The notes below the pieces were generated by a model that was given only the letters and a program-made list of their open reading frames with translations, made no database searches and was not told where the DNA came from. From positions 1-64,000 of the forward strand of contig JAKSDI010000027.1 of the NCBI GenBank assembly GCA_022360175.1: a stretch of 64,000 nucleotides of DNA. Reading direction: 5' to 3'. Origin of the DNA: Chitinophagales bacterium. Its GTDB lineage: Bacteria > Bacteroidota > Bacteroidia > Chitinophagales > Saprospiraceae. The position numbers and the translations under genes were made by a program. Shown one piece after another: positions 29,021-38,341 of this stretch (positions within the stretch are counted from its first letter, which is position 1; the number at the start of each line of letters is the position of its first letter).

Positions 29021-31558
29021 ATGAAAAGCATCTTTACACTCCTATTGCTATGTGCAGCCGTGATTGTCAGCCAGGCCCAAACAGGAAGGGTGAGCGGAAC
29101 CATTACAGACGAAGCTGGTGAGCCCTTAATTGGTGCCAGTATCTTAGTCGTTGGTACTGCTACTGGTACTGCCACTGGTACAGATGGTAGCTATACACTT
29201 AATGTAGCTGCCGGACAGCAAACTATCAATGTAACCTATGTTGGGTATACTGAAACGCAACAAGAGGTAATGGTCAAAGCGGGTGAAATCACTACTTTAA
29301 ATTTCACGCTACAAGAATCAGGTGCCACTTTTGATGCCGTTGTTGTATCTGGTTCTCGCAAACCAGAAAAGCTAACAGAAAGCCCGGCTACAATCGAAAC
29401 TATTTTTGCTCGTGAAATTGAGGAATATGCAGGTAACCCAGCAGAATTGATCGCCCGCCAGAAAGGTATAGAATATTTCAGAGCTGGTATTGCTACCCCG
29501 GCTTTTAACATCCGCGGTTTCAACTCTAACTTCAATTCAAAAAACTTACAAGTAACAGATGGCCGTTTTTCAACTTTGATCGCTACAGGGCTACCTCTTG
29601 GCCCTCTAAACACAACGATAAAAGAAGATATTGAAAGAGTTGAAGTTATCCTTGGTCCGAATGCAACCTTATATGGCCCGAATGCTCACAATGGATTGCT
29701 CAATACAATCACTAAAGACCCTCGTACTTCAGCTGGTACAACAGTAGCGCTAAATGCCGGAGTAAATGGTGATGGAAACTCATTGTACAGTGCCCGTTTA
29801 CGCCATGCACAAGTAGTAAATGACAAATTTGCTTTCAAAATCATGGGCGAATATTCTGCTGCTACAGAATTTGAGTTTTCTGATTCTGTTTACATTGACC
29901 GAGTGGGAGCTGTAGATTCTTTAGGCAATGATATACCTGATGGTATTAAGGAAGGCTACAACGAGTTGGAACTGAATAATGATGTAAATTTCACTCGTCT
30001 TGAAGGAGCACTATACTTCACACCATTGAAAGACTTTGACATTATCCTAAACACTGGATATAGTAATAGTAATTATCTTTCTCCAACCAATGTAGGTCGT
30101 AATCAGATTATCGACTGGCGTGTTTTTTATGGCCAATTGAGACTGGACTACAAAAACTTCTTCTTCCAGACAGCTTATACTCAAAGTAAAACGGATGATA
30201 CTTACTCTATTGATGAACGTACAAAAGCTTACTATGCAGGTATCGATGCCGGTTTGAGTGATGAAGAAGCAAGAGGAGAACACTCTTATTCTACTGCCGC
30301 AAAATTTAAAGATGACTCTGACAGATGGAACTCTGAAATACAATACAATAATTCTTTCGGTGGGCTGGAATTGATTGCAGGTGCTCAATGGCAACAAGAT
30401 CGTGCCAATAGCCTTGGGTCTTATCTTTTGGAGAATGATAATAATGAATTCTATGATGGAGATGCAATTGTTGTCAATCAATATGGTGGTTATGCCCACC
30501 TGACTTACAATTTTAGCGGAGGCTGGAAAGCACTAGCTGCTGCAAGAGCAGATTATCATGATGTTTATGAATTCAACTTTGTTCCTAAGTTTGGCCTTCT
30601 ACGCGTAGGAGATATGGGAACCTGGCGTTTGACTTATGGCCAAGGTATAGCTGCTCCTACTATCCTCAATATGTTTGGTGATCTGTTCAATGGTTTAATT
30701 CTTGGTAATGCAGAAGGTTTTGAGCTAACAGATGGTACAACGCTGGAAGCACAGAAGGTAGAGAAACTACAAACTTTCGAATTAGGATACCGTGGACAAT
30801 TAATTGCTAACAAGCTTTTCATAGATGCAAATGCTTACTACAATATCAGTCAGGACTTCCTAAGCCCTGTATCTGTCTTTTTTGCTACTTCAAGAGGAGG
30901 AGTTCCTCTGAGAGAAGTACAAAGCGATGCTCTATATGACCTTTATGCTGCAATTGGCCTGGAAGGCCTTGTAGCTACTTATGTAAACTTTGGAGAAGTA
31001 AACACTTATGGTGCAGATCTGAACCTAAACTACTATTTTACTCCTCAATTAAATGCTTACATCAATTATTCCTTCTTTGACTATTCTGTTGATGAGGACA
31101 ATCTGGAAGAAAACGACTTCAATAATGATGGTGTCGTAAACCAGCTTGATATCCTCGTAAATGCTCCTAACAACAGAGCAGGCTTAGGGCTTAATTACAG
31201 TGGCGACAAGTTTTATGGCGGAGCATATGCTCGTTGGGTAGAATCTTACAATTACTTCTCTAGCTTCCAAATTGCATCTGAAACACTGGTAGATGACGAT
31301 GGAAAACCTATGACTTGGCGTGGCACACCAATTGTAGAAGATGCTCGCAGTACAGATAGTTACAACTATGGCCCACTTGGCGATTTCGTGACAGTAGACC
31401 TAAATGTTGGATACCGTTTTAATGATTGGTTGAGAGCATCTGTTTCTGCTGTAAATCTTTTCAATCAGGATTTGCGCGAATTTACCGCAGCAGCACCAAC
31501 GAGAGGAATTTACACACTAGAAGTGGTTGTAGATCTTCCTGCTCTAAGCAAAAAGTAG
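29021..31558 (+). CDS. TonB-dependent receptor with carboxypeptidase-regulatory-like domain
   Basis: An 845-residue outer-membrane transporter. Signal peptide 1-19; residues 20-105 form the CarboxypepD_reg-like beta-sandwich (GRVSGTITDEAGEPLIGAS) common in Bacteroidota; the plug is at about 115-225 (RVEVILGPNATLYGP); the remainder is the 22-strand barrel. There is no SusD gene next to it, so it is not a SusCD pair. A sodium-solute symporter follows after about 110 bases and a hairpin. It may import the compound that symporter then carries across the inner membrane; the substrate is not known. Confidence 0.92.
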   Translation: MKSIFTLLLLCAAVIVSQAQTGRVSGTITDEAGEPLIGASILVVGTATGTATGTDGSYTLNVAAGQQTINVTYVGYTETQQEVMVKAGEITTLNFTLQESGATFDAVVVSGSRKPEKLTESPATIETIFAREIEEYAGNPAELIARQKGIEYFRAGIATPAFNIRGFNSNFNSKNLQVTDGRFSTLIATGLPLGPLNTTIKEDIERVEVILGPNATLYGPNAHNGLLNTITKDPRTSAGTTVALNAGVNGDGNSLYSARLRHAQVVNDKFAFKIMGEYSAATEFEFSDSVYIDRVGAVDSLGNDIPDGIKEGYNELELNNDVNFTRLEGALYFTPLKDFDIILNTGYSNSNYLSPTNVGRNQIIDWRVFYGQLRLDYKNFFFQTAYTQSKTDDTYSIDERTKAYYAGIDAGLSDEEARGEHSYSTAAKFKDDSDRWNSEIQYNNSFGGLELIAGAQWQQDRANSLGSYLLENDNNEFYDGDAIVVNQYGGYAHLTYNFSGGWKALAAARADYHDVYEFNFVPKFGLLRVGDMGTWRLTYGQGIAAPTILNMFGDLFNGLILGNAEGFELTDGTTLEAQKVEKLQTFELGYRGQLIANKLFIDANAYYNISQDFLSPVSVFFATSRGGVPLREVQSDALYDLYAAIGLEGLVATYVNFGEVNTYGADLNLNYYFTPQLNAYINYSFFDYSVDEDNLEENDFNNDGVVNQLDILVNAPNNRAGLGLNYSGDKFYGGAYARWVESYNYFSSFQIASETLVDDDGKPMTWRGTPIVEDARSTDSYNYGPLGDFVTVDLNVGYRFNDWLRASVSAVNLFNQDLREFTAAAPTRGIYTLEVVVDLPALSKK

Positions 31559-31583
31559 AACTTCCATTTTAACTTTGCAAAGT

Positions 31584-31619
31584 ACCAGAAGCTGGAAGGT
31601 AATATTTCCGGCTTCTGGT
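31584..31619 (+). terminator. Putative terminator after the TonB receptor
   Basis: ACCAGAAGCTGGAA (31584-31597) pairs with TTCCGGCTTCTGGT (31606-31619) with one wobble. The tail TGTTTGTATG has only a weak T-run, so some read-through to the symporter operon is possible. Confidence 0.6.
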
Positions 31620-31670
31620 GTTTGTATGCTTCACTTTCAGCTATTTTTTGATCGCCTCTAAACATAACTT

Positions 31671-33140
31671 ATGACCTTAGCCTGGATACTTTTCAGCATC
31701 TATTTAGTAGGCACCGCCTGGTTAGGATGGCTTGGACACAAGCAAACAGGAGACTTTAGCAGTTTTGCAATTGGGAAAGGAGATATTTCTCCATTTAGTG
31801 TAGGCGTCACATTGGCCGCAGCTACCGCCTCCGCAGCTACCTTTATCATCAATCCTGGTTTTATATACGTTGATGGCCTGGCTGCCTTCATGCATTTGGG
31901 AATCAGTGTATTTCTGGGTTTTGTATTAATGCTCTCTATCCTATCCTTCAAATTTCGCCGAATGGGAGAAGAGATGAAAGCACTAACGATCCCTGACTGG
32001 ATTGGTAAGAGATATGGATCAACTGCTTTTTCCCTCTATTTTGCTTTCATCAACTTATTGACTATTGCTTTCATTGTGCTATTGGTAGGAGGTATTTCTA
32101 TCGTCATGCAAAAATTGCTGGGCGTAAGTAATGTTACTGCTTTATTGATCACCTTAATCTTTGTGACAGGCTACGTTCTTTTTGGAGGGACTTATGCCCA
32201 TGTGTTCACCAATATGTTCCAGGGGTTTTTGATGATCTTCATTACGGCTATCATTGTTTGGTCTGGCATCAAATTAATGAGCGAAACAGGAGATTTCTGG
32301 GGTATGATTCAAGACAAAGATCCCAACTTACTCAAGTGGGTCAACCCTAGTAGTAAACTTTATAACGACTACTTTTCAACCTACATTTCCGGGTTTTGCA
32401 TTGGTGCAGCACTAGTTTGTCAACCCCATATTTTAACCAAAGCTCTTTACGTAAAAACTGATAAAGCGGTTCGAAGCTATATCTTAGTGTTTGCCGCTAC
32501 TTTTTTCTTTTTCACGATGTTGTTGATGGCGGGATTTTGGGCGCATGCAGCGGTATCCCCCGAACAATTAGTAGACCCTGTAAGTGGATTATTTCGCCAA
32601 GATTTAGTAATGACACAGTATTTACAAAATGTATTTCCTGACTGGGTATTCACTATTATCAGTGTAGTTCTATTGGCCGCAGCCATGTCTACTTTAGATG
32701 GCTTATTGGTGGGTATTTCTACTATTACAGCGAATGATTTGGTGCTTAATCTCAACAAGCAGAAAATGGATAAAGCACAACAAATGAAACTGGCTATGCG
32801 GGCCAGTCATATTGTATTGATAGCTATAGCTGTGATGGTATTTTTCATTACGCTCAATCCCCCCAAATTGCTGGGAATTTTTGGGCAGGCAGGAGTTTAT
32901 GGCCTGGTAATAGCAGCAGTGCCTCCACTACTAGCGGGTATACTCTTTGAAAAATCTTCATTAACCTTAGTATGGGGTATGTCGATATTAGCACTAGTAC
33001 TGCATTTTGGTTTATTCTTTGGTGGTGAAGCATTATTCCCACAGAGTAATCTTGCATTTGGCAATCCTGGCCTTACAGCTACCATTGGCCTCCTACTAAC
33101 AGTCATCCCAACACTAATAATCTGTAAGTTTAAAAACTAA
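31671..33140 (+). CDS. Sodium:solute symporter (SSS family)
   Basis: A 489-residue inner-membrane protein with about 13 membrane helices. The stretch GVTLAAATASAATFIINPGF and the later AAAMSTLDGLLVGIS are SSS signatures that include the Na+ site. Members carry sugars, proline, pantothenate, acetate and many organic anions. It is eight bases before the KAS III-like gene, pointing to a shared transcript and a substrate that enters acyl metabolism, which is an inference. Confidence 0.9.
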   Translation: MTLAWILFSIYLVGTAWLGWLGHKQTGDFSSFAIGKGDISPFSVGVTLAAATASAATFIINPGFIYVDGLAAFMHLGISVFLGFVLMLSILSFKFRRMGEEMKALTIPDWIGKRYGSTAFSLYFAFINLLTIAFIVLLVGGISIVMQKLLGVSNVTALLITLIFVTGYVLFGGTYAHVFTNMFQGFLMIFITAIIVWSGIKLMSETGDFWGMIQDKDPNLLKWVNPSSKLYNDYFSTYISGFCIGAALVCQPHILTKALYVKTDKAVRSYILVFAATFFFFTMLLMAGFWAHAAVSPEQLVDPVSGLFRQDLVMTQYLQNVFPDWVFTIISVVLLAAAMSTLDGLLVGISTITANDLVLNLNKQKMDKAQQMKLAMRASHIVLIAIAVMVFFITLNPPKLLGIFGQAGVYGLVIAAVPPLLAGILFEKSSLTLVWGMSILALVLHFGLFFGGEALFPQSNLAFGNPGLTATIGLLLTVIPTLIICKFKN

Positions 33141-33148
33141 TATAAGTA

Positions 33149-34138
33149 ATGCGTAACGCAACCATTATTGCAAGCGGAGCATATGCTCCCGAGAAAATAG
33201 TACCAAACAGCTACTTTAACGAATTGCTGGGTGAAGATGTCGATACCTGGCTAAGAGAGAATGTGCATATCTACGAACGCCGCTGGACTTCAGCAAACGA
33301 AAGCACTGCTGATCTTGCCGAAAAAGCAGCTCTTCAGGCTATAGAAAGAGCCGGAATCTCTGTAGAAGATATTGATTTGATTGTACTTTCTACTGATACT
33401 CCTGAATTTGTTTCTCCTTCTACAGCATCTGTTGTGCAAAACAGATTGGGAGCAATTAATGCGGGTACCTTTGATATTAATACTGCCTGTGCAGGCTTTG
33501 TTACAGCATTGGACATCGGCGCTAAATACATCAAAGCAGACGAACAATATAATCATATACTTATTATAGGTGCTTACAATATGAGTAAGTACCTCAATAT
33601 GGAGGATAAAAAGACGGTAACACTATTTGCTGATGGTGCCGGTGCTGTGATATTAAAAGCAAGTACCGAAGAAAATAAAGGTTTTCTCTCCAGCGAGTTA
33701 ATCTCCAGAGGTGAGTATAACGAATGGATGGGTATTTATGCTGGTGGCACTAAGCAGCCAGTCAGCGAAACAGTCATTGCCAATCATGATCATCAACTAA
33801 AATTTGTCAAAAGATTTCCTAAAGAACTCAATCCAGAAATGTGGTCAGCAATGGCTCAAAAACTTTCCAGCCGTATTGATGTACCAATTGCTGACGTAGA
33901 TCATTTTTTTATCACACAAATCAATATAAATTCCATCTGGGAAACACTCGATCACCTGGAGGTGCCTCGTGAAAAAGGATATACCGTCATGCATCACTAT
34001 GGCTATACAGGATCGGCATGTATCCCCATGGCATTCAACGAAGCATGGGAAAAAGGTAAAGTGAATGCTGGTGATCTAATATATTTCATTGGCTCTGGAG
34101 GAGGATTAGCCTTTGCCAGCGCAGCATTTAGAATGTAG
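33149..34138 (+). CDS. KAS III-like (FabH-like) protein lacking the catalytic His and Asn
   Basis: A 329-residue thiolase-superfamily protein. It keeps the nucleophile Cys114 in INTACAGF and the GGG loop near the end (GSGGGLAFAS). In FabH the active site is completed by His in PHQAN and Asn in GNTS. Here the equivalent segments are FITQIN (Thr256) and GYTGSAC (Tyr286). The protein may therefore be an acyltransferase or acyl carrier rather than a decarboxylating condensing enzyme. It sits between the symporter and the ligase, with eight bases before it and 22 bases to the ligase start. Confidence 0.82.
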   Translation: MRNATIIASGAYAPEKIVPNSYFNELLGEDVDTWLRENVHIYERRWTSANESTADLAEKAALQAIERAGISVEDIDLIVLSTDTPEFVSPSTASVVQNRLGAINAGTFDINTACAGFVTALDIGAKYIKADEQYNHILIIGAYNMSKYLNMEDKKTVTLFADGAGAVILKASTEENKGFLSSELISRGEYNEWMGIYAGGTKQPVSETVIANHDHQLKFVKRFPKELNPEMWSAMAQKLSSRIDVPIADVDHFFITQININSIWETLDHLEVPREKGYTVMHHYGYTGSACIPMAFNEAWEKGKVNAGDLIYFIGSGGGLAFASAAFRM

Positions 34139-34160
34139 ATTTTATTCAAAATTTCAATTT

Positions 34161-35648
34161 ATGCATTTCGATTGGGCAGCTAAGTGGGCTTATTATTTAC
34201 CCGAGAAAGTAGCTATCAAAGAATACGAAAGTGGCCGCACGCTTACCTATGGAGCATTGAACGAACAAGGAAATCAACTTGCATATGCACTACAGAAGCA
34301 GTATGGTATCAAAAAAGAAGATCGCGTAGCAATCCTGGCTGATAATAGCCTCGAACACCTTCTCCTCCTCGTAGCTGCCCAAAAGACAGGTTTCATTCTT
34401 GTACCACTCAACTACCGCCTTGCTCCTCCTGAAATAGGATACCTCCTCAAAGATTCTGATCCTGCTTTGCTGGTAGTTGAAGATAAATACGCTGAGAAAG
34501 TAAGGCAAGAAGATTACGATGGGATGGTGATAGAACTTAGTGCAGTAGCCAGATATCAATCAACTGATAATAATCAGCAGCCCACTACTCATTCACTTAT
34601 CACCTATCATCCCTCCCCTGATGATCCCATTCTCATTCTTTACACCTCGGGTACTACTGGTTTTCCCAAAGGAGCAATGTATACCTATAAAATGATGTTT
34701 TGGAATAGCATTAATACTGCTATGTCTCTGATCATCAACAATGATAGCCGGACAATCAACTGCATGCCACTTTTTCATACCGGAGGATGGAATGTACTCA
34801 TGACTCCTTTTTTCCACCACGGAGGCTATACTTGCCTACTCAAGAAGTTTGAACCAGCGCTTATTTTGGATTTATTGGTATCTGAAAAGGTGAGCATTTT
34901 TATGGGAGTACCCACTATGCTTAAAATGATTGCTGATTTACCAAATTTTACAGAAGCTTCTTTTCCTGAACTATATTATATCATAGTTGGAGGAGAACCA
35001 ATGCCTATTCCTCTTATCGAGCAATGGCATGAAAAGAATGTCCCCATACGACAAGGCTATGGTATGACAGAAGTAGGCCCAAATCTTACTTCTCTGCACC
35101 ACAAAGACGTAGTCGTCAAAAAAGGCTCCATAGGGAAACCTAATTTTTATGTATCTGCCAAAATAGTAGATATTAATGGTGAAGAAGCGGCACCTGGCCA
35201 AGCTGGCGAATTGCTACTCAAGGGCCCTATGGTAACTCCCGGATATTGGCGCAATGATGAAGCTACTCAAAAGAGCATTGAGGATGGCTGGTTTCATTCT
35301 GGAGACATGGCCATTATGGATGAAGATGGCTATCTTTTTATAGTAGACCGCATCAAAAATATGTATATCTCTGGAGGAGAAAATGTTTATCCTGCAGAAG
35401 TAGAACGGGTACTACTACAGCACCCAAAAATTTCGGAGGCTGCAGTCATAGGTGTGCCCGATGCTAAATGGGGAGAAACAGGTAAGGCATTTATTGTAGC
35501 TGCAACAGGCAGTAGCCTGGATGAAGTATCCCTCCAGGCCTTTTGTCGACAAGAACTAGCCGGATTTAAACGCCCCAAATATTTTGAATTTATAGAAGCT
35601 CTTCCAAAAAATGATACCGGCAAAATAAACCGAAAAGCTTTGAAGTGA
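34161..35648 (+). CDS. Acyl-CoA ligase (AMP-forming)
   Basis: A 495-residue AMP-binding enzyme starting at the ATG at 34161 (MHFDWAAKW). A longer frame begins inside the KAS III-like gene but adds 16 residues unlike the family. The P-loop is LYTSGTTGFPKGAM, the adenine motif GYGMTEVGP, the hinge SGDMAIMDEDGY followed by DRIKNMYISGGENVYP, and the C-terminal catalytic Lys is in NDTGKINRKAL. It is a medium/long or aromatic acyl ligase by general pattern. Together with the upstream gene it could activate and transfer an acyl group from the imported solute. Confidence 0.9.
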   Translation: MHFDWAAKWAYYLPEKVAIKEYESGRTLTYGALNEQGNQLAYALQKQYGIKKEDRVAILADNSLEHLLLLVAAQKTGFILVPLNYRLAPPEIGYLLKDSDPALLVVEDKYAEKVRQEDYDGMVIELSAVARYQSTDNNQQPTTHSLITYHPSPDDPILILYTSGTTGFPKGAMYTYKMMFWNSINTAMSLIINNDSRTINCMPLFHTGGWNVLMTPFFHHGGYTCLLKKFEPALILDLLVSEKVSIFMGVPTMLKMIADLPNFTEASFPELYYIIVGGEPMPIPLIEQWHEKNVPIRQGYGMTEVGPNLTSLHHKDVVVKKGSIGKPNFYVSAKIVDINGEEAAPGQAGELLLKGPMVTPGYWRNDEATQKSIEDGWFHSGDMAIMDEDGYLFIVDRIKNMYISGGENVYPAEVERVLLQHPKISEAAVIGVPDAKWGETGKAFIVAATGSSLDEVSLQAFCRQELAGFKRPKYFEFIEALPKNDTGKINRKALK

Positions 35649-35947
35649 TGTTTGATAATAAAACATCCACAAGTCTTCTCATGGAGAAAATGACTCAAAA
35701 AAGATAAAGACATATCCTACTCATTCGAATTATCGGAAAATGATTAAAAAGTCTTAGCATCTCCCTTTTTCCTCCTATTTTTTTACATGATCCTGATTGA
35801 ACTTTGTAGTGACATCTAACTATTTAAGTTGATATTTATGGAAGTTCAGGCAATATAAAGTTGCACTCTAACTGATGCGGTTGGAGCAGTTTTCTTACTC
35901 TAATGCACATTGCCATTTCCCCTTAGCAAAAGATAAAACAACTACAA

Positions 35948-36412
35948 ATGTATAACGGATTATTAGTTAGTCATTCCATGTTTCGTTGGTTCGTATTACT
36001 AAGCCTTGTCACTGCTATTATTGTAGGTATTAGAGGCTGGGTAACTAAAAAGGAATTCAACAAATTCGATAATAACATTAGACATTGGACCGCTACTATA
36101 GCACATATTCAACTAATGTTTGGGATCGCTTTGTATAGCATTAGCCCAATTATCAGATACTTCTTTGAAAATTTTAAGGATGCTGTTAAGCTGAGAGAAA
36201 TTCGTTTTTTTGGTATGGAACATAGCGTAATGATGTTATTAGCTATTAGTGCAATAACTTTTGGGTCTTATTCTGCTAAAAGAAAAGTAAATGATACGGC
36301 TAAATTTAAAACCATGACTATATGGTTTCTTATCGGATTGATCATTATACTGGCAAACATTCCCTGGGGATTCTCCATTTTTGTTAGTAGGCCTTATTTG
36401 AGATTATTTTAA
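35948..36412 (+). CDS. Four-helix membrane protein (cytochrome-b-like hypothetical)
   Basis: A 154-residue integral membrane protein with helices at about residues 10-27, 46-66, 88-106 and 122-143. His residues occur near the membrane ends (HSMFRW, RHW, AHIQLMFG, EHSVMM), which is why similar Bacteroidota proteins are often annotated as cytochrome b. Haem binding has not been shown as far as I know. The gap before it (35649-35947, 299 bases) contains no ORF, repeat or hairpin that I can see. It is a single gene. Confidence 0.7.
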   Translation: MYNGLLVSHSMFRWFVLLSLVTAIIVGIRGWVTKKEFNKFDNNIRHWTATIAHIQLMFGIALYSISPIIRYFFENFKDAVKLREIRFFGMEHSVMMLLAISAITFGSYSAKRKVNDTAKFKTMTIWFLIGLIIILANIPWGFSIFVSRPYLRLF

Positions 36413-36578
36413 ATCAAAGACTTCTACCACCTCAAGCCACCAATCCCCATCAAAGAAAATTTTGGATCGTTTTTGAATTTAAAAGAAAAAACTGATGTTA
36501 AGCAGGTGAATAAGGGTCATTAAAACCAGGCATTATTACAACCATATGCATTACTTTTCATCAGTAATAAAATAACGA

Positions 36579-37004
36579 GTGAATAGAAAAAGTATCTCCA
36601 AGACCTCCATCAATATCAAGGCCTCCACATCAAAGGTTTGGAGTGCATTGACAACACCAGAAATAGCAAAAGAATATTTTTTTGGGGCACAAATAACAAC
36701 TGATTGGAAGGAAGGAAATCCAATTACTTTTAAAGGAGAATTTAAGGGTAATAAGTACGAGGAAAAAGGAATCCTGCTGAAAGTGAAGCCAAACATTCAA
36801 TTGCAATACACCCATTGGAGCAATCTCGAAGGAATTCCTGACATCCCTGAAAATTACAGGATTTGGACTTTTGATTTAGTAGACGATGGAAATAACACCC
36901 AACTCTCCGTATCGGAAGATAATATACCAAGCGAAAAACAAAAATTGCGCTCTGATGAATTCTGGAAGGGTGTTTTATCAACAATTAAAGAGCTAGTAGA
37001 ATAA
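36579..37004 (+). CDS. SRPBCC/AHSA1-domain protein
   Basis: A 141-residue START-like fold protein. The start is GTG at 36579 (encoding MNRKSISKTSINI). INIKASTSKVWSALTTPEIA and FWKGVLSTIKEL are the start and end signatures of AHSA1-like domains that bind hydrophobic ligands or stimulate Hsp90-type partners. There is no catalytic motif. It stands alone, 166 bases after the membrane protein gene and 129 bases before the ATPase. Confidence 0.82.
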   Translation: MNRKSISKTSINIKASTSKVWSALTTPEIAKEYFFGAQITTDWKEGNPITFKGEFKGNKYEEKGILLKVKPNIQLQYTHWSNLEGIPDIPENYRIWTFDLVDDGNNTQLSVSEDNIPSEKQKLRSDEFWKGVLSTIKELVE

Positions 37005-37038
37005 AGAAAAAACATTCAGATTGATTTATAAATACAAA

Positions 37039-37122
37039 ATTTAGCTAAATGAGTATTATCAACTGACTAAATTTAGCTAAATATACATCATTAATTGACT
37101 AATTTTATGTAATTTTAGTCAA
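37039..37122. promoter_or_regulatory. Paired palindromes upstream of the AAA ATPase gene
   Basis: The perfect 12-bp palindrome ATTTAGCTAAAT occurs twice, at 37039-37050 and 37071-37082, with starts 32 bases apart, close to three helical turns. It is followed by an inverted pair TTGACTAA (37095-37102) and TTAGTCAA (37115-37122) just before the start at 37134. This looks like an operator for a dimeric regulator overlapping a promoter. Confidence 0.55.
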
Positions 37123-37133
37123 CTTCAATTGAA

Positions 37134-38288
37134 ATGAAATTACTTAAAAGACAAATAGAAGATAAAATAATAGACCATCTACGTCCTAATAAAGCAGTGA
37201 TATTATTAGGACCTCGTAGAGTTGGAAAAACTGTGCTAATTCAACAAATTTTAAAAAGAATATCAGAGCCTTATTTATTGCTACATGGTGAAGACCAAGA
37301 TGTTAGAAGACAATTGGAATATAGAAGCACGCAGCGCTATAAAAATTTATTGGGAAACAAATCATTACTCATCATAGATGAAGCACAGAAGATTCCGGAA
37401 ATTGGCAATGTTCTTAAATTAATAGTCGATACCATAGAAGGAATCAAAATACTTGCTACAGGGTCATCCGCTTTTGATTTGGAGAAATTCACAGGAGAAC
37501 CTCTAACGGGGCGCAAGCAGACTTTTCATCTTTTTGGGTTATCAGAAGAAGAATTAAACCAAACAGAAGATATTTTTCAAAAGAATGCGAATTTAAGAAA
37601 TAGATTGATTTATGGAAACTACCCTGAGCTTATTCATATTCCAAATTTAAACCAGAAGAAAGTCTATCTCGATGACCTTATCAATTCTTATTTGTTAAAA
37701 GATATTCTTGAATTCGATTTAATAAGAAATTCAGATAAAATACTTCAATTATTACGCCTGATTGCCTTTCAAATAGGAAATGAAGTCAGTCATACCGAAT
37801 TAGGTAAACAATTAGGCATGAGTAAAAATACAGTAGAAAGGTATTTAGATTTACTTAGCAAAGTGTACATCATCCATTCTGTAGGAGCATGGAGTAGAAA
37901 TTTAAGAAAAGAAATTGTAAAAGGTAAGAGGTGGTATTTTTACGATAATGGTATTAGAAATGCATTAGTTGGGGATATGAGATCAATTGAGAATAGAAAT
38001 GATATTGGAATTTTATGGGAGAATTACATAATATCTGAGCGGATAAAGTATCAAAGATATACACAAATGCTGGTATACAATTATTTTTGGCGCACTTACG
38101 ACCAGCAAGAAATTGACTGGATTGAAGATAGAGGGGGGAAACTTCATGCTTATGAATTCAAATGGAACTTTCGTAAAAAAGCCAAGGTGCCAAAAGTTTT
38201 CACAACAACTTATCCAAATACAACTTTTGAAGTTATAAATAGCGACAATTATGTAGAATGGCTCGTAAATTCACCTAACATGAAATAA
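37134..38288 (+). CDS. AAA ATPase with DUF4143 domain
   Basis: A 384-residue protein. Walker A is GPRRVGKT (26-33), Walker B is LLIIDEAQ (Asp82, Glu83), and ATGSSAFDL is the sensor region. The C-terminal half is DUF4143, with a winged-helix stretch (HTELGKQLGMSKNTVERYLD) and a nuclease-like end EIDWIEDRGGKLHAYEFKW, where Asp and the ExK pair resemble a PD-(D/E)xK core. This family is widespread, often on mobile or horizontally moved DNA, and its role is not settled; toxin or defence functions have been proposed. The flanking DNA is unusually AT-rich. Confidence 0.85.
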   Translation: MKLLKRQIEDKIIDHLRPNKAVILLGPRRVGKTVLIQQILKRISEPYLLLHGEDQDVRRQLEYRSTQRYKNLLGNKSLLIIDEAQKIPEIGNVLKLIVDTIEGIKILATGSSAFDLEKFTGEPLTGRKQTFHLFGLSEEELNQTEDIFQKNANLRNRLIYGNYPELIHIPNLNQKKVYLDDLINSYLLKDILEFDLIRNSDKILQLLRLIAFQIGNEVSHTELGKQLGMSKNTVERYLDLLSKVYIIHSVGAWSRNLRKEIVKGKRWYFYDNGIRNALVGDMRSIENRNDIGILWENYIISERIKYQRYTQMLVYNYFWRTYDQQEIDWIEDRGGKLHAYEFKWNFRKKAKVPKVFTTTYPNTTFEVINSDNYVEWLVNSPNMK

Positions 38289-38341
38289 TCATTCTAAACA
38301 TAACAACAAAGTACTCGATCACCAAGATCTGCAATCTTCCC

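Noticed and set aside
30047-30499. 150-residue minus-strand ORF
   Set aside because: Antisense to the TonB receptor barrel; no motif.
26899-35648. Olefin/beta-lactone (Ole) pathway
   Set aside because: A thiolase-like protein, AMP ligase, hydrolase and reductase lie within 9 kb, but the ligase has the ordinary acyl-CoA ligase motifs, the first two genes are separated by the TonB receptor, and the KAS III-like protein lacks key residues.
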